DNA of 18,806 nucleotides. It comes from Prasinococcaceae sp. CCMP 1430. Lineage: Eukaryota; Prasinodermophyta; Palmophyllophyceae; Prasinococcales; Prasinococcaceae. A program made the translations under genes and the position numbers. Location: assembly GCA_013416795.1 (NCBI GenBank), contig RQSC01000808.1:78507-97312 (forward strand). The letters run 5' to 3'. Shown here piece by piece: positions 6,892 to 14,809 of the stretch (positions are counted from its first letter, which is position 1; every line of letters begins with the position of its first letter). The notes beneath the pieces were generated by a model. That model was not told the origin of the DNA. It was given only the letters and a program-made list of their open reading frames with translations, and did not search any database.

Positions 6892-8685
6892 ATGGCGGCG
6901 ACGTGGGTGTCGCAGTCGCAGCGCAAGGTTGGCCGCCGGCGCGAGTTTTACCTGGTGGCGAGCGATGGCTCGGTGGCGCTCGCCGGGCTGGGCATCGACC
7001 GTGACGGCCGCGGTCACTACACGTACTCCGCCGCAGGCATCACGGCGGGCGCTGCGGCACGCTCCGCTGTGCCCGCGGTCACCAACATCGCCGGCATGCA
7101 GAAGATGCTCGCAGCGTATCTCGGCGCCGATGCGAGGGCGGCCCTGGCGGCAAGCCCGGAGGCCGTGATGCCAGGCGCGGCGGCCGCCGCGGAGGGAGCA
7201 CGCGCAAACGAGCGTGCGCAGAAGCGCGGCGGTGCCGCGGGGGGCGGCAGCGGAGCACGGCCGCGCGCCGCGCAACATGCAGCTGCGAGCGGCGAGCACG
7301 CGGTGCCCGGTGTGCCGCAACCACCGCCGCCAGCCGAGCGGGCGCAGGTGCCGCCGGGCGGCTACGACGCGTGGCGTGAGCAGAAGGGACTGACGCTGGA
7401 TGGGCGCATCACAAAGGCCTACTTTCTGTCGGCCGGCGGTGGCCGTGCGTCCAGCGAGAGGCTGGTGGTTGTGGGTGTCGAGGGAGCGCGCAAGGACAAG
7501 CACTACATCTACACCGTTGTGGACGACCTCGGAGGCCTGTTGCCGCCGCTCGATACGGCCAACAACGGCCGTCTGGTCAAAGAGTACCTCGATCATGTGC
7601 TCACGTGGGTGCCTGGCGAAGCGATGCGTGCGTTGGCGCCCAGGGGCGCGCGAGCTGTGGCGGGGGTTGTCTCTTCACTGCACAGTGGTGGCGGTGGCGG
7701 CAGTGGGACGCAGGCGGCAAGCGGCCGCGGACGTGGCCGCGCTCGCGCCGGTGCGCGGGCGCCGCTCGAGCTGGACCATCTCGATGCGCCAGTGGAGGGC
7801 AAGCGGCGGCGCGTGCAAGCACAGTTCTACGACCCGTCCATGGTGCGCACGCGCGCGAGTGCGCACCCACGCCCGCTTGCCGGATCCTCCACTCGTCTCG
7901 CCACCCCATGCGCAAGCTGACCATGCCTAATCCGCGCTTGCTCGCGCACGCTCTCTGCTTCTGCGCCCTCGCAGGACGAGGGGCGTGGCGCGCATAGGGC
8001 GACCGTGAGCGGTACGCGCGAGGCAGCCGCTCTGGCCGGGGGTGGGACGCACGGCAGAGCGGCCGGTAGTGGCGGTGGCCGCTCGCGGTCGGGCACGCGC
8101 GATGGAGGCAGTTCGCGAGCACGAGCAAACACCACCGCCGGAGCGCACCCGCATCTGCCGCAGCCTGACACATCCTCGTGGGTTGCCGGCACACACGTGC
8201 TGCACCCGGGCATGCAGGCGTGGCTGTGCGCACCCGCTAGCGGCATTGCCGACGCTGCAGGTGCGGCCGGCACGGGCGCGGCTGCGGTTGATGGGTCGGA
8301 GCTCTCGGCCTTGCGTTCGCACGTCAAAGTGCTCAGCGCGATGATCGTGCTCGACGACGACCACGTCGACCGCGCAACACTCGGCGGGGTGAGCGTGTCC
8401 ACGGTCAAGGAAGTCAAGGCAGTGCTCCAGTCGCTGCTGAATGCGCCTCGAGTGCCGACTCTGGCGACCTTCGAGGCGAGCGGCATTGCGCGCCCTGTGG
8501 CTGCGCTGCGCACGCACCCAGGGCCGGGTATCGCCGCGCTCGCCGAGGCGCTCAGCAGGCGCTGGGCGACTGCAGTCGACGAGGTCGCGTCGGCCATCAT
8601 GCGGGAGCCCGCCAAGCTCCTTACAGGTCACTGCTTCGAACCGGCGCAGGAGCAGCGCGGCGTGCGCTGGGACCCGTACGCATGA
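6892..8685 (+). CDS. TFIIS N-terminal (LW) domain protein with duplicated unknown domain
   Basis: Two exons, 6892-7842 and 7975-8685, give 553 residues. ATG 6892 (GCGATGGCG) is the first ATG of the frame. Residues about 463-522 (VLQSLLNAPRVPTLATFEASG, then ARPVAALRTHP, ALAEALSRRWATAVDE) follow the four-helix pattern of the TFIIS/elongin A/Med26 N-terminal domain, which docks on transcription elongation and Mediator partners in the nucleus. The N-terminal half has two related units of about 60 residues: FYLVASDG ... GHYTYSAAG and YFLSAGGG ... KHYIYTVVDD, each followed by a helix ending KMLAAYL or KEYLDHVL. I do not recognise this unit. A Gly/Arg-rich linker with KRRRV (possible nuclear signal) lies between. 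A zinc ribbon as in true TFIIS is not seen, so this is a transcription-linked protein of unknown role rather than TFIIS. Confidence 0.8.
7843..7974 (+). other. Intron of the TFIIS-N domain gene
   Basis: GTGCGC donor and CTCGCAG acceptor, 132 bp, phase 0, joining FYDPSM to DEGRGAHR. It contains GCTGAC with the A at 7920, 54 bases from the 3' end. Without splicing the frame stops at 7918-7920. Confidence 0.88.
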
Positions 8686-8904
8686 GGGCGCCTCCGCCGA
8701 GCCGCGCGCGGGCCGCGCGGCGCGTATAATACACTTGGCCTCCGAGCCTCGCATCGTGTCACCCCACCCCACTTCACCTCACCCCGCCCCGACCCGGCCC
8801 CCAGAGGGCTAGAATAGGGGCGCACGATGCACCACCACGCACACAGGCGCGCCCGCACCCGCACCCTCCCGCCCGCCCGCCTGCGCGCCGCGCCCCCCTT
8901 CGTG

Positions 8905-8945
8905 TTGGGCGGGTTCGGGAGGTTAACCCTCTTTCCGAACCCCAA
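8905..8945. repeat. Inverted repeat with nested palindrome
   Basis: GGGTTCGG (8911-8918) pairs with CCGAACCC (8935-8942). With a three-base bulge the stem extends to 11 bp (TTGG/CCAA ends). The loop contains the palindrome GGTTAACC (8921-8928). Confidence 0.8.
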
Positions 8946-9026
8946 TGACGCGCGCACGGGCGCAGCGCGAGGGCGCGCCACGCGGCCGGAAGGAAGGCGC
9001 GTCGGCGGCATCGCAGCGGGCCCTCG

Positions 9027-9195
9027 TCAGCGCTCGAGAGAGCGAGGGAGTGGCCGGGCCGCCACAGCGCGTGCGAGGCGCGCGCGCGGCAGCCGGGGGA
9101 TGGCCTTCATCCGCTCGAAGAGCTCCAGCTGCTCGGCGGTGGCCTTCTTCTGGTACCCCCTTTTCCCCCCCCAATGCGCGCGCTCGATGCGCCGC
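9027..9195 (-). pseudogene. Possible orphan terminal exon or gene fragment
   Basis: After a GTGCAG acceptor-like site (AG at 9196-9197) the minus strand reads 55 codons to a TGA: RRIERAHWGGKRGYQ, then KKATAEQLELFERMKAI, then an Arg/Ala/Pro-rich tail. The middle has the codon pattern and amino-acid mix of a real protein, unlike neighbouring frames. No matching upstream exon, start codon, pyrimidine tract or branch site was found, and I do not recognise the family. It could be a relic, an exon of a larger gene, or chance. Confidence 0.25.
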
Positions 9196-9347
9196 CTGCA
9201 CCAACACCCCCCTTATTAACACGCAGCTGCCGCTCTGCGCGCGCGCGCCGAACCAACCGACTCCGAGGGCCTTTTCCCCCCTTCCCCTTCCGCCGCGCGC
9301 GGGGCGGCGCGCGGGCCCAGATTTCGTTGGAAACCGACGGCACGCGT

Positions 9348-9381
9348 CGCGCGCGCGCGCGCGCGCGCGCGCGCGCGCGCG
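9348..9381. repeat. (CG)17 dinucleotide tract
   Basis: 34 bases of uninterrupted alternating C and G, the strongest simple Z-DNA-forming sequence type, about 600 bp before the carboxypeptidase start. Confidence 0.95.
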
Positions 9382-9982
9382 TCCCCGGACAGATCCAGAG
9401 GGAAGTTGGGGTAGGGTCTGTGATGAGGATGCATATTGATGAGAAACACAAGCCGGCGCGGTGCTTTGAGGTTGGGGTTGGATTGGAGCGTTCGCCAGGC
9501 CTCGTCGCAGGGCAGACTGCCAGATCGAGATCGGTGCGCCTGCTGAACCCAACGCCACACCCAGCAGCAACTGACGCCGAATTCGATAAGGATCCTGTGT
9601 CGATCGGGATTTTTTGGGGCTCGGTTTCAGTCTCGGGAAGCCGCCAATTGGATGGGAAAGCCCGGAAAAGGCTCGCGCGCCGGCGTTTCGGCGCGCGCGC
9701 GCGAACCCGAGCGCCCGTGCATGCGAAAAAGCCTTCGTTCGGATGCCGAAAATGGAGTCTCCCGTCAGTATATTATATGTAAAAGTGATTTGCACATGCG
9801 CGGAAAATGTGTGTGTTCGCGTGCGTGTGTTTCGCTGACGCGTTCGTCCCCGAGGTCGAGGGCGCGCGGGGGCACCCCACCCACACGGCGCGCGCCGCGG
9901 CGCGGGCGCCGATCGTGACCCATCCCCCCGGCCCTTCCCCCCCTCCCCGCCCCCTCGCGGCTGAGAGGGCCGAGGCGTCGCC

Positions 9983-11645
9983 ATGGCGGCGGCGGCGCCC
10001 GCCGAGGCGTACGCCGGCCTGAAGACCGAGCTCGAGGAGATCGCCTCGCTGAGCGGGATCGAGGGACTGTTGCACTGGGACCAAGCGAGCATGATGCCGC
10101 CGGGCGCGCAGGAGCTGCGCGGCAAGCAGATGGCGGCGCTCGCCGGCGTGGTGCACGCTCGCAAGACCTCGGTCAAGCTGGGTGAGCTCATCGCTGCGTG
10201 CGGCGGTGCCGAGGCGGACGCGGCCGCGCTGGGGGAGGGCGCCTGCGAGTTCGACGCTGCCAACGTGCGGCGCGCGCACGAGGACTACCGCCGCGCCTCC
10301 CGCGTCCCCGCGGAGATGGCGAAGCGCGAGGCTGAGCTCAGCGCGGCCGGCTACGCTGCCTGGATGAAGGCGCGTGAGGAGAACGACTGGCCAACCTTCA
10401 GCCCCATCCTGAAGGAGGTGCGAGCGCGCGGCGCGCTGGCGCACGCTGGCCGCGTGTGCACTCGCGCTGGCGCACATGCGCTGACCGTCCGGACCTATCA
10501 TCACGACACAGTGGATTGCGCTCGTGCGCGAGCGCTGCGCGCTCGTTTGGCCGGAGCTGCCCGCCTACGACGCCGCCCTGAGCGACTACGAGCGTGGGCT
10601 CACCAAGGAGAGGCTTGACGAGATCTTCCCCCCCATTCGCGATGCCGTGAGCGCGCTGGTCAGCGAGGTGTACGCCGCCGCAGAGGAGAAGGGCGGTCCG
10701 GTGGCGCTTGGCGCACGCGCGTCGGTGCTCGCCGGCGAGTTTGATGCAGACAAGCAGGCGGCGCTCAGCAAGGAGGTGGCATTGGCCATGGGCTTTGATG
10801 AGAAGTTCGGCAGGCTCGACGTGAGTGCGCATCCGTTCACCGGCGGTGCTGGCCCGCAGGACACGCGCATGACCACGCGCTACAAGAGCGAGGACCTCTC
10901 TGAAGGGCTCACCGGCACCATCCACGAGACCGGCCACGCGCTCTACGAGCAAGGCCGCAACGCAAAGTACACCGGCCAGCCCGTGTCGGCAGCGCACAGC
11001 ATGGGCATTCACGAGAGCCAGTCGCTCCTGTGGGAGCGCATGGTGGCGCTCAGCCCCCAATTCAGTGAGTTCCTCCTCCCCAAGCTGGCCGCATCCTTCG
11101 GCAGCCACTTCGACGGGGTGACGCCCGAGCAACTACACGCCTCCTTCAACCTCGTGAAGCGCCCGAGCCTCATTCGCGTCGAGGCAGACGAGCTGACGTA
11201 TCCCCTGCACGTCATATTGCGCTACGAGCTGGAGTGCGGACTCATGGACGGCTCCATCGAGGTCGACGACTTGCCCAAGCTGTGGAACGAGAAAATGGAG
11301 GCGATGCTCGGTTGTGTCCCCGAGAGCGATTCGAAGGGCGTGCTTCAGGACGTCCATTGGTCCGCAGGGGCCATCGGATACTTCCCCACGTATCTGCTGG
11401 GTGCCGCCTACGCGTGCCAGATCTTCGATTACGCGCGCTCGCAGTTGCCCGGCCTCGAGGAGGAGCTCGTGAAGGGCGAGTTCTCACGCCTCCGCGAATG
11501 GCTGCGCACCAACGTGCACGAGCTGGGCTCCAAGTTTGACACTGCTGATGAGCTGCTCATCGCTGTGACCGGCGAGCCCCTGAAGCCGGACGCCTTCATT
11601 GGGTATCTGACCACCAAGTACCGCGCGTTGTACGGCCTGTCTTGA
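9983..11645 (+). CDS. M32 (Taq-type) metallocarboxypeptidase, spliced
   Basis: Zinc carboxypeptidase releasing C-terminal residues from peptides. Exons 9983-10417 and 10512-11645 give 522 residues, close to the roughly 500 of family M32. ATG 9983 sits in GCCATGGCG, a strong initiation context. The zinc site HETGH is at residues 283-287 (zinc ligands H283 and H287, catalytic E284), and HESQS at 312-316 supplies the downstream glutamate ligand; both are M32 signatures. The N-terminal LLHWDQASMMPPG and the late CVPESDSKGVLQDVHWS segment also fit. No clear targeting peptide is visible, so it is probably cytosolic. It is convergent with the phosphotransferase gene, 58 bp away. M32 enzymes are mostly bacterial and archaeal, with a patchy set in protists, so an ancient transfer is possible; the intron and codon use show it is fully resident. 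Confidence 0.95.
10418..10511 (+). other. Intron of the M32 carboxypeptidase gene
   Basis: GTGCGA donor and CACAG acceptor, 94 bp, phase 0, joining SPILKE to WIALVRERCA. GCTGAC is present with the A at 10484, 27 bases before the 3' end. Confidence 0.9.
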
Positions 11646-11686
11646 GGAGGGCATCGGCGCGGATACACCCAGGGAGGCGCGGTCAT

Positions 11687-11700
11687 TTCTTACGTAAGAA
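11687..11700. terminator. 14-bp palindrome TTCTTACGTAAGAA, candidate shared poly(A) element
   Basis: Perfect palindrome in the 58-bp gap between two convergent genes, 41 bases after the carboxypeptidase stop and 3 bases after the phosphotransferase stop. It presents CGTAA, a one-base variant of TGTAA, on both strands, so it could define 3' ends for both transcripts. Confidence 0.45.
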
Positions 11701-11703
11701 CCA

Positions 11704-12939
11704 TCACGCTCGCTTTACTCGCTCTCGGCGCGCTCGAATGAGTCTCTCAACGCACGCCTCCGGAGGCGACCACATCCTCATGCCTACGGCGCCGAGAATC
11801 TGGCGCAGCGCGCCTCCACCGAAGCGCGCCCATGCGACAAGCAGCGCGATTGCTAGCGCACGCGCGGCGGGCAACGTCCAAAGCGAGCCCCAAGCGGCTG
11901 AGAATGCGAGCGGCACGAGGGCTACCACGCCCGGCTCCCAGGCGTCCGCTGGGAGCTTGCACACGTCCTTGACTATAACCTTGTTGCACTGGTGACTGAA
12001 GGACAGTGTGAGGAGCGCGAGCAGCTCAAGCGGGTGCTCCTGCCCGAAAGGCGACAAGTGCATGACAGCGACACTCGACAGAAGTACAACCATGGCCCCA
12101 AGTTCGCGCGCCGCGCCCTCATATCGCTGGTTTGAGCAAGAGACGCGACGCACACCCTCGATTGCATTGCGCAGTGGTCCCGCCAGGCCAGCCAGGCAGA
12201 CAACGTCGGCGACCACCACCGTGCGAGCAGCGCTCGCGATGGGCTGCGGCAGCACGCCGAGCAGCGGTCCAGGCAGAGGCAGGGGCGCCACGAAGAAACT
12301 CGCGCCACACACGAACCCCACGACGCCGATGGCCATCGCGAGGAACTGCGACTCGGTGGTGCCCACCGGCCAGCGCAGCGGTCCGCAGTGGCGCGCCTCC
12401 CAGTAAGCGACGTACGTCGCGAGCAGCCCCACGGCGAGCGACAGGGCGAGGCGCACGCCGGCGCCGAGCGAGGCCATCGAGAACGTCGCCACGAAGAAGT
12501 GCGGCCACGTGAAGGCGTCGCACCCATGGTCCCAAAGGCAACCCACGGGTGAGCCGCAGCCCAGCGCACGCGCGTGCTTGCCGTCCACCGCATCAAGCGT
12601 TTGGTATGCGAAGAAGGCCGCGGGGATGGCGAGCAGCACCCACGGTGGAAGCGCGCCCGCGGCCTCAGCAGCGGCGCAGTCAACGCCGGGGCAGTACACT
12701 ACGGCCAGCACGCCCGCCAGTAGCGTGAAGAGGTTTCCCGCCGCGGTGACCGTGTTTGGATGGACGAACGGTGGCACACGCGCGGCTGCGGCCTCCCAGA
12801 AGGGCGTCATGAACATGCGGTCGAGCCACCCCTCCATCTCGCTGCGGTGTTCGTACGAGGCGAGCGCACGGAGCGCATCCTCGCCGAGCGGCCCACGCGC
12901 AGCGCTCTCTCGCGCCGCACTGCGGGTAAGGGTGCCCAT
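11704..12939 (-). CDS. CDP-alcohol phosphotransferase (ethanolamine/choline phosphotransferase type)
   Basis: Last step of the Kennedy pathway: transfers phosphoethanolamine or phosphocholine from the CDP-alcohol to diacylglycerol in the ER membrane. 411 residues, close to the usual 390, no intron. The family signature DGx2ARx8Gx3Dx3D is complete (D119, G120, A123, R124, G133, D137, D141). The N-terminal PPFVHPNTVTAAGN, then FAYQTLDAVDGKHAR, and GTTESQFLAM match eukaryotic aminoalcohol phosphotransferases. Several hydrophobic helices follow across the rest, ending in a basic tail (RARRERVKRA). ATG 12939 was chosen because conservation begins soon after it; an in-frame ATG at 13065 would add 42 residues encoded by the CCCCA-type repeat and is less likely. 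Ethanolamine versus choline preference cannot be told from the sequence. Confidence 0.92.
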   Translation of the reverse strand: MGTLTRSAARESAARGPLGEDALRALASYEHRSEMEGWLDRMFMTPFWEAAAARVPPFVHPNTVTAAGNLFTLLAGVLAVVYCPGVDCAAAEAAGALPPWVLLAIPAAFFAYQTLDAVDGKHARALGCGSPVGCLWDHGCDAFTWPHFFVATFSMASLGAGVRLALSLAVGLLATYVAYWEARHCGPLRWPVGTTESQFLAMAIGVVGFVCGASFFVAPLPLPGPLLGVLPQPIASAARTVVVADVVCLAGLAGPLRNAIEGVRRVSCSNQRYEGAARELGAMVVLLSSVAVMHLSPFGQEHPLELLALLTLSFSHQCNKVIVKDVCKLPADAWEPGVVALVPLAFSAAWGSLWTLPAARALAIALLVAWARFGGGALRQILGAVGMRMWSPPEACVERLIRARRERVKRA

Positions 12940-13128
12940 GTGTCCTCCCACTCTCACACCCCACCCATCCACCGACCCACCCCACCCCACCCCACCTGCC
13001 ACTGCCGCCGCCGCATGTGCGCTGTCTGCCGCGACTGCCGGCAAAGGCAAACGCTCGACGAGCATAGTGATCCGCTGCGTTCCCGCTCGCCACACCGCCG
13101 CGTCTTCCCGGCTGCCGGCAGGCGCACC
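12940..13128. promoter_or_regulatory. Shared divergent promoter, phosphotransferase / CA1Pase-like genes
   Basis: 189 bp between the two start codons. It contains a CCCAC/CCCCA-type simple repeat (about 12956-12997). No TATA box is evident. Both genes have alternative in-frame starts that would overlap this stretch, but coding conservation begins outside it. Confidence 0.5.
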
Positions 13129-14667
13129 ATGGCGCCCACCGTGGCGGCACGGGCGGCAGGGCGCGCGCCCGCGCGGCGAGAGCGCGCGCAGACGCGGGAC
13201 TTGGGGGCACGGCGGCGGCAGCGGGCGGGTCGCATGAGCGCCAGCGGCGTCAATGTTGTCGGCGGCAATGCCGGCGACGCTGCCGACGTCGCTGGCGGCG
13301 CCGTCGACGCACTCCGCGTGGTGCTCGTACGCCACGGCGAGTCGACATGGAATGCCGCCGGGCGCATCCAGGGCTCCTCAGACTACTCCGTGCTCACCGA
13401 GAAGGGGCGCGCGCAGGCGGCGGCCTCCGCCGAGGCCGTCGCCGGTGCGCGTGTCGATGCGCTCTATGCATCGCCGCTGGCACGCGCGAGGGAGACCGCC
13501 GACATCGTGTGGGGCGACGGACGCGAGCGCAGCGAGGATGGGCGCGCGGTCGCAACCATTGTGGATGAGCTGCGTGAGATCGATCTGTACGCATTCCAGG
13601 GCCTGCTGAAGGCCGAGGGCAAGGAGCGCTTCGGCGCGCGCTACCGTGCGTGGCAGGCGACACCCGCCGACTTCGAGGTCGACGGGCACTACCCAGTGCG
13701 CGAGCTCTGGGCGCGCGCGGAGGGCGCGTGGGCGGCGCTACTCGCCGACGCGCGTGCGCGACCGGGCGCGCGCGTTGTGCTTTGCGTGGCCCATAACGCG
13801 GTCAACCAGGCGCTGCTCGCGACAGCGCTGGGGCTCGGCCCCGAGCGCTTTCGCACGCTGCTGCAGAGCAACGCGGCGCTCACCGTAGTGGACTTCGACT
13901 TCGAGTGCGGCAGCGCAGGCGAGGGCGCGGATGTGGGCGTTGGTGCCAGCGTGGGCGCGCGCGTTCGTGTGGATAGACACAACCAAACTCCATCGCTGCC
14001 TTTGGGTGCAGGCGCGGGTGGCACCGGCGCGCGCGTCGTGCTCGTCGCGAGCACGGAGGGGACCGAGGCTGCGGGCACGGGCGAGGGCGCGCAATGCGGC
14101 GAGTCAGAGCGCGCGGCGGCGCTAGCTCGCGCGCTCGCGCGTACGGGTGTACGCGCAGTTCTTGCGCCGAGCGCACCTGGCGGCATCGCTCGACGCACCG
14201 CTGCGGCGATTGCCGACGCGGCATCGGGTGTGGACGTCACGGAGGTTCTCGAACTCAACGAGCCCGACTGCCTTGAGGGTGCCGAGGACGCACAGGAGGT
14301 AGCGTGGTCCGCAGCGTGCGCGGCAGCGGTGACGATACGCACCGCGGCCGCACGCGCCGAGGCGGCCGCCTCTCAAGGCGACTTGGGCGGCGAGGAAGAG
14401 GCCGGCTCTGTCACTGTAGTCGCCGTGGTGGAGCGGCCCGCGCTGGCGGCCGCCGCGCTTTGTGCGGTTCTCGGACTGCCACGCGCCACGGCGGGCATGT
14501 TGTCCGTGCGCGCGGGCGCCATGAGCGTCGTGGACTTTCCGGACGGCGCGGCAGCGGCCACGGAGGGCGAGCAGAAACGTGTGGTGCTGCGCGCGACCAA
14601 CTACTGCGCGCACCTGGGCGGGTCGGCGGCGAGCATCGACGTCGATCGGCCGCCGCACGACGGCTGA
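13129..14667 (+). CDS. 2-carboxy-D-arabinitol-1-phosphatase-like protein, two phosphoglycerate-mutase domains, plastid
   Basis: 512 residues, no intron. CA1Pase removes phosphate from the night-time Rubisco inhibitor CA1P and related sugar phosphates in the plastid stroma. ATG 13129 lies in CACCATGG; the Ala/Arg-rich, acid-poor first 35 residues fit an algal transit peptide. The first histidine-phosphatase domain (about 62-265) has LVRHGESTWN (catalytic H69), GRIQGSSDYSVLTEKG, LREIDLYAFQGLL and VAHNAVNQALLATALGLG (H222). The HNQTPSLPLG linker and the C-terminal VVDFPDGAAA ... TNYCAHLGG match the plant protein as I recall it. The second domain (about 300-500) has VLVASTEG where RHG would be, so it has lost the catalytic core; plant relatives are degenerate there too. 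An ATG at 12760 in frame is rejected as antisense to the conserved phosphotransferase start. Confidence 0.92.
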   Translation: MAPTVAARAAGRAPARRERAQTRDLGARRRQRAGRMSASGVNVVGGNAGDAADVAGGAVDALRVVLVRHGESTWNAAGRIQGSSDYSVLTEKGRAQAAASAEAVAGARVDALYASPLARARETADIVWGDGRERSEDGRAVATIVDELREIDLYAFQGLLKAEGKERFGARYRAWQATPADFEVDGHYPVRELWARAEGAWAALLADARARPGARVVLCVAHNAVNQALLATALGLGPERFRTLLQSNAALTVVDFDFECGSAGEGADVGVGASVGARVRVDRHNQTPSLPLGAGAGGTGARVVLVASTEGTEAAGTGEGAQCGESERAAALARALARTGVRAVLAPSAPGGIARRTAAAIADAASGVDVTEVLELNEPDCLEGAEDAQEVAWSAACAAAVTIRTAAARAEAAASQGDLGGEEEAGSVTVVAVVERPALAAAALCAVLGLPRATAGMLSVRAGAMSVVDFPDGAAAATEGEQKRVVLRATNYCAHLGGSAASIDVDRPPHDG

Positions 14668-14809
14668 GCGCGCATGCCGGAGTCCTCCGATGAACAGCGC
14701 GGACAGCAAAACGAGTAATCTCAGCCCATTTGTTGCTGTGTGTTACCAAGCGGGTGCGTGCGGGTATGGGCAGCGCGCGCTCTATCTCTACTGGCCTCGC
14801 GCGCGCAAT
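14668..14809. other. Convergent intergenic gap
   Basis: 142 bp between two convergent stops. AGTAA at 14714-14718 (+) and GGTAA on the minus strand (about 14751-14755) are possible weak variants of the TGTAA poly(A) signal. Nothing else is recognised. Confidence 0.35.

Larger units (their letters stand above)
8686..9982. other. 1.3-kb intergenic region
   Basis: Largest gap of the window. It contains TATAATAC (about 8724), possibly 3' processing of the upstream gene, a C-rich stretch (8758-8812), an inverted repeat (8905-8945), a doubtful minus-strand exon (9027-9195), a (CG)17 tract and a visibly less GC-rich patch (about 9395-9810). It also has TGTAA at 9778-9782 and a pyrimidine-rich tract (about 9921-9957) just before the carboxypeptidase start. 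Long open frames on both strands here look like by-products of composition. Confidence 0.5.

Noticed and set aside
8720-8730. TATAATAC as a promoter -10 box
   Set aside because: The genes are eukaryotic and spliced; it lies just after a stop codon and more likely belongs to 3' end formation.
9600-9630. GATTTTTTGGGG as an Sm site of a spliceosomal snRNA
   Set aside because: None of the U1, U2, U4, U5 core motifs or flanking stem-loops could be found around it.
8923-10263. 446-codon minus-strand frame across the 1.3-kb gap
   Set aside because: It runs antisense through the carboxypeptidase start, the (CG)17 tract and low-complexity sequence; no family features.
12760-13128. N-terminal extension of the CA1Pase-like protein from ATG 12760
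   Set aside because: The stretch is antisense to the conserved start of the phosphotransferase; ATG 13129 has better context and gives a transit-like N-terminus.
13065-13367. Longer N-terminus for the phosphotransferase, upstream of 12939
   Set aside because: The upstream part crosses a CCCCA-type repeat and then the CA1Pase coding sequence; family similarity begins after 12939.
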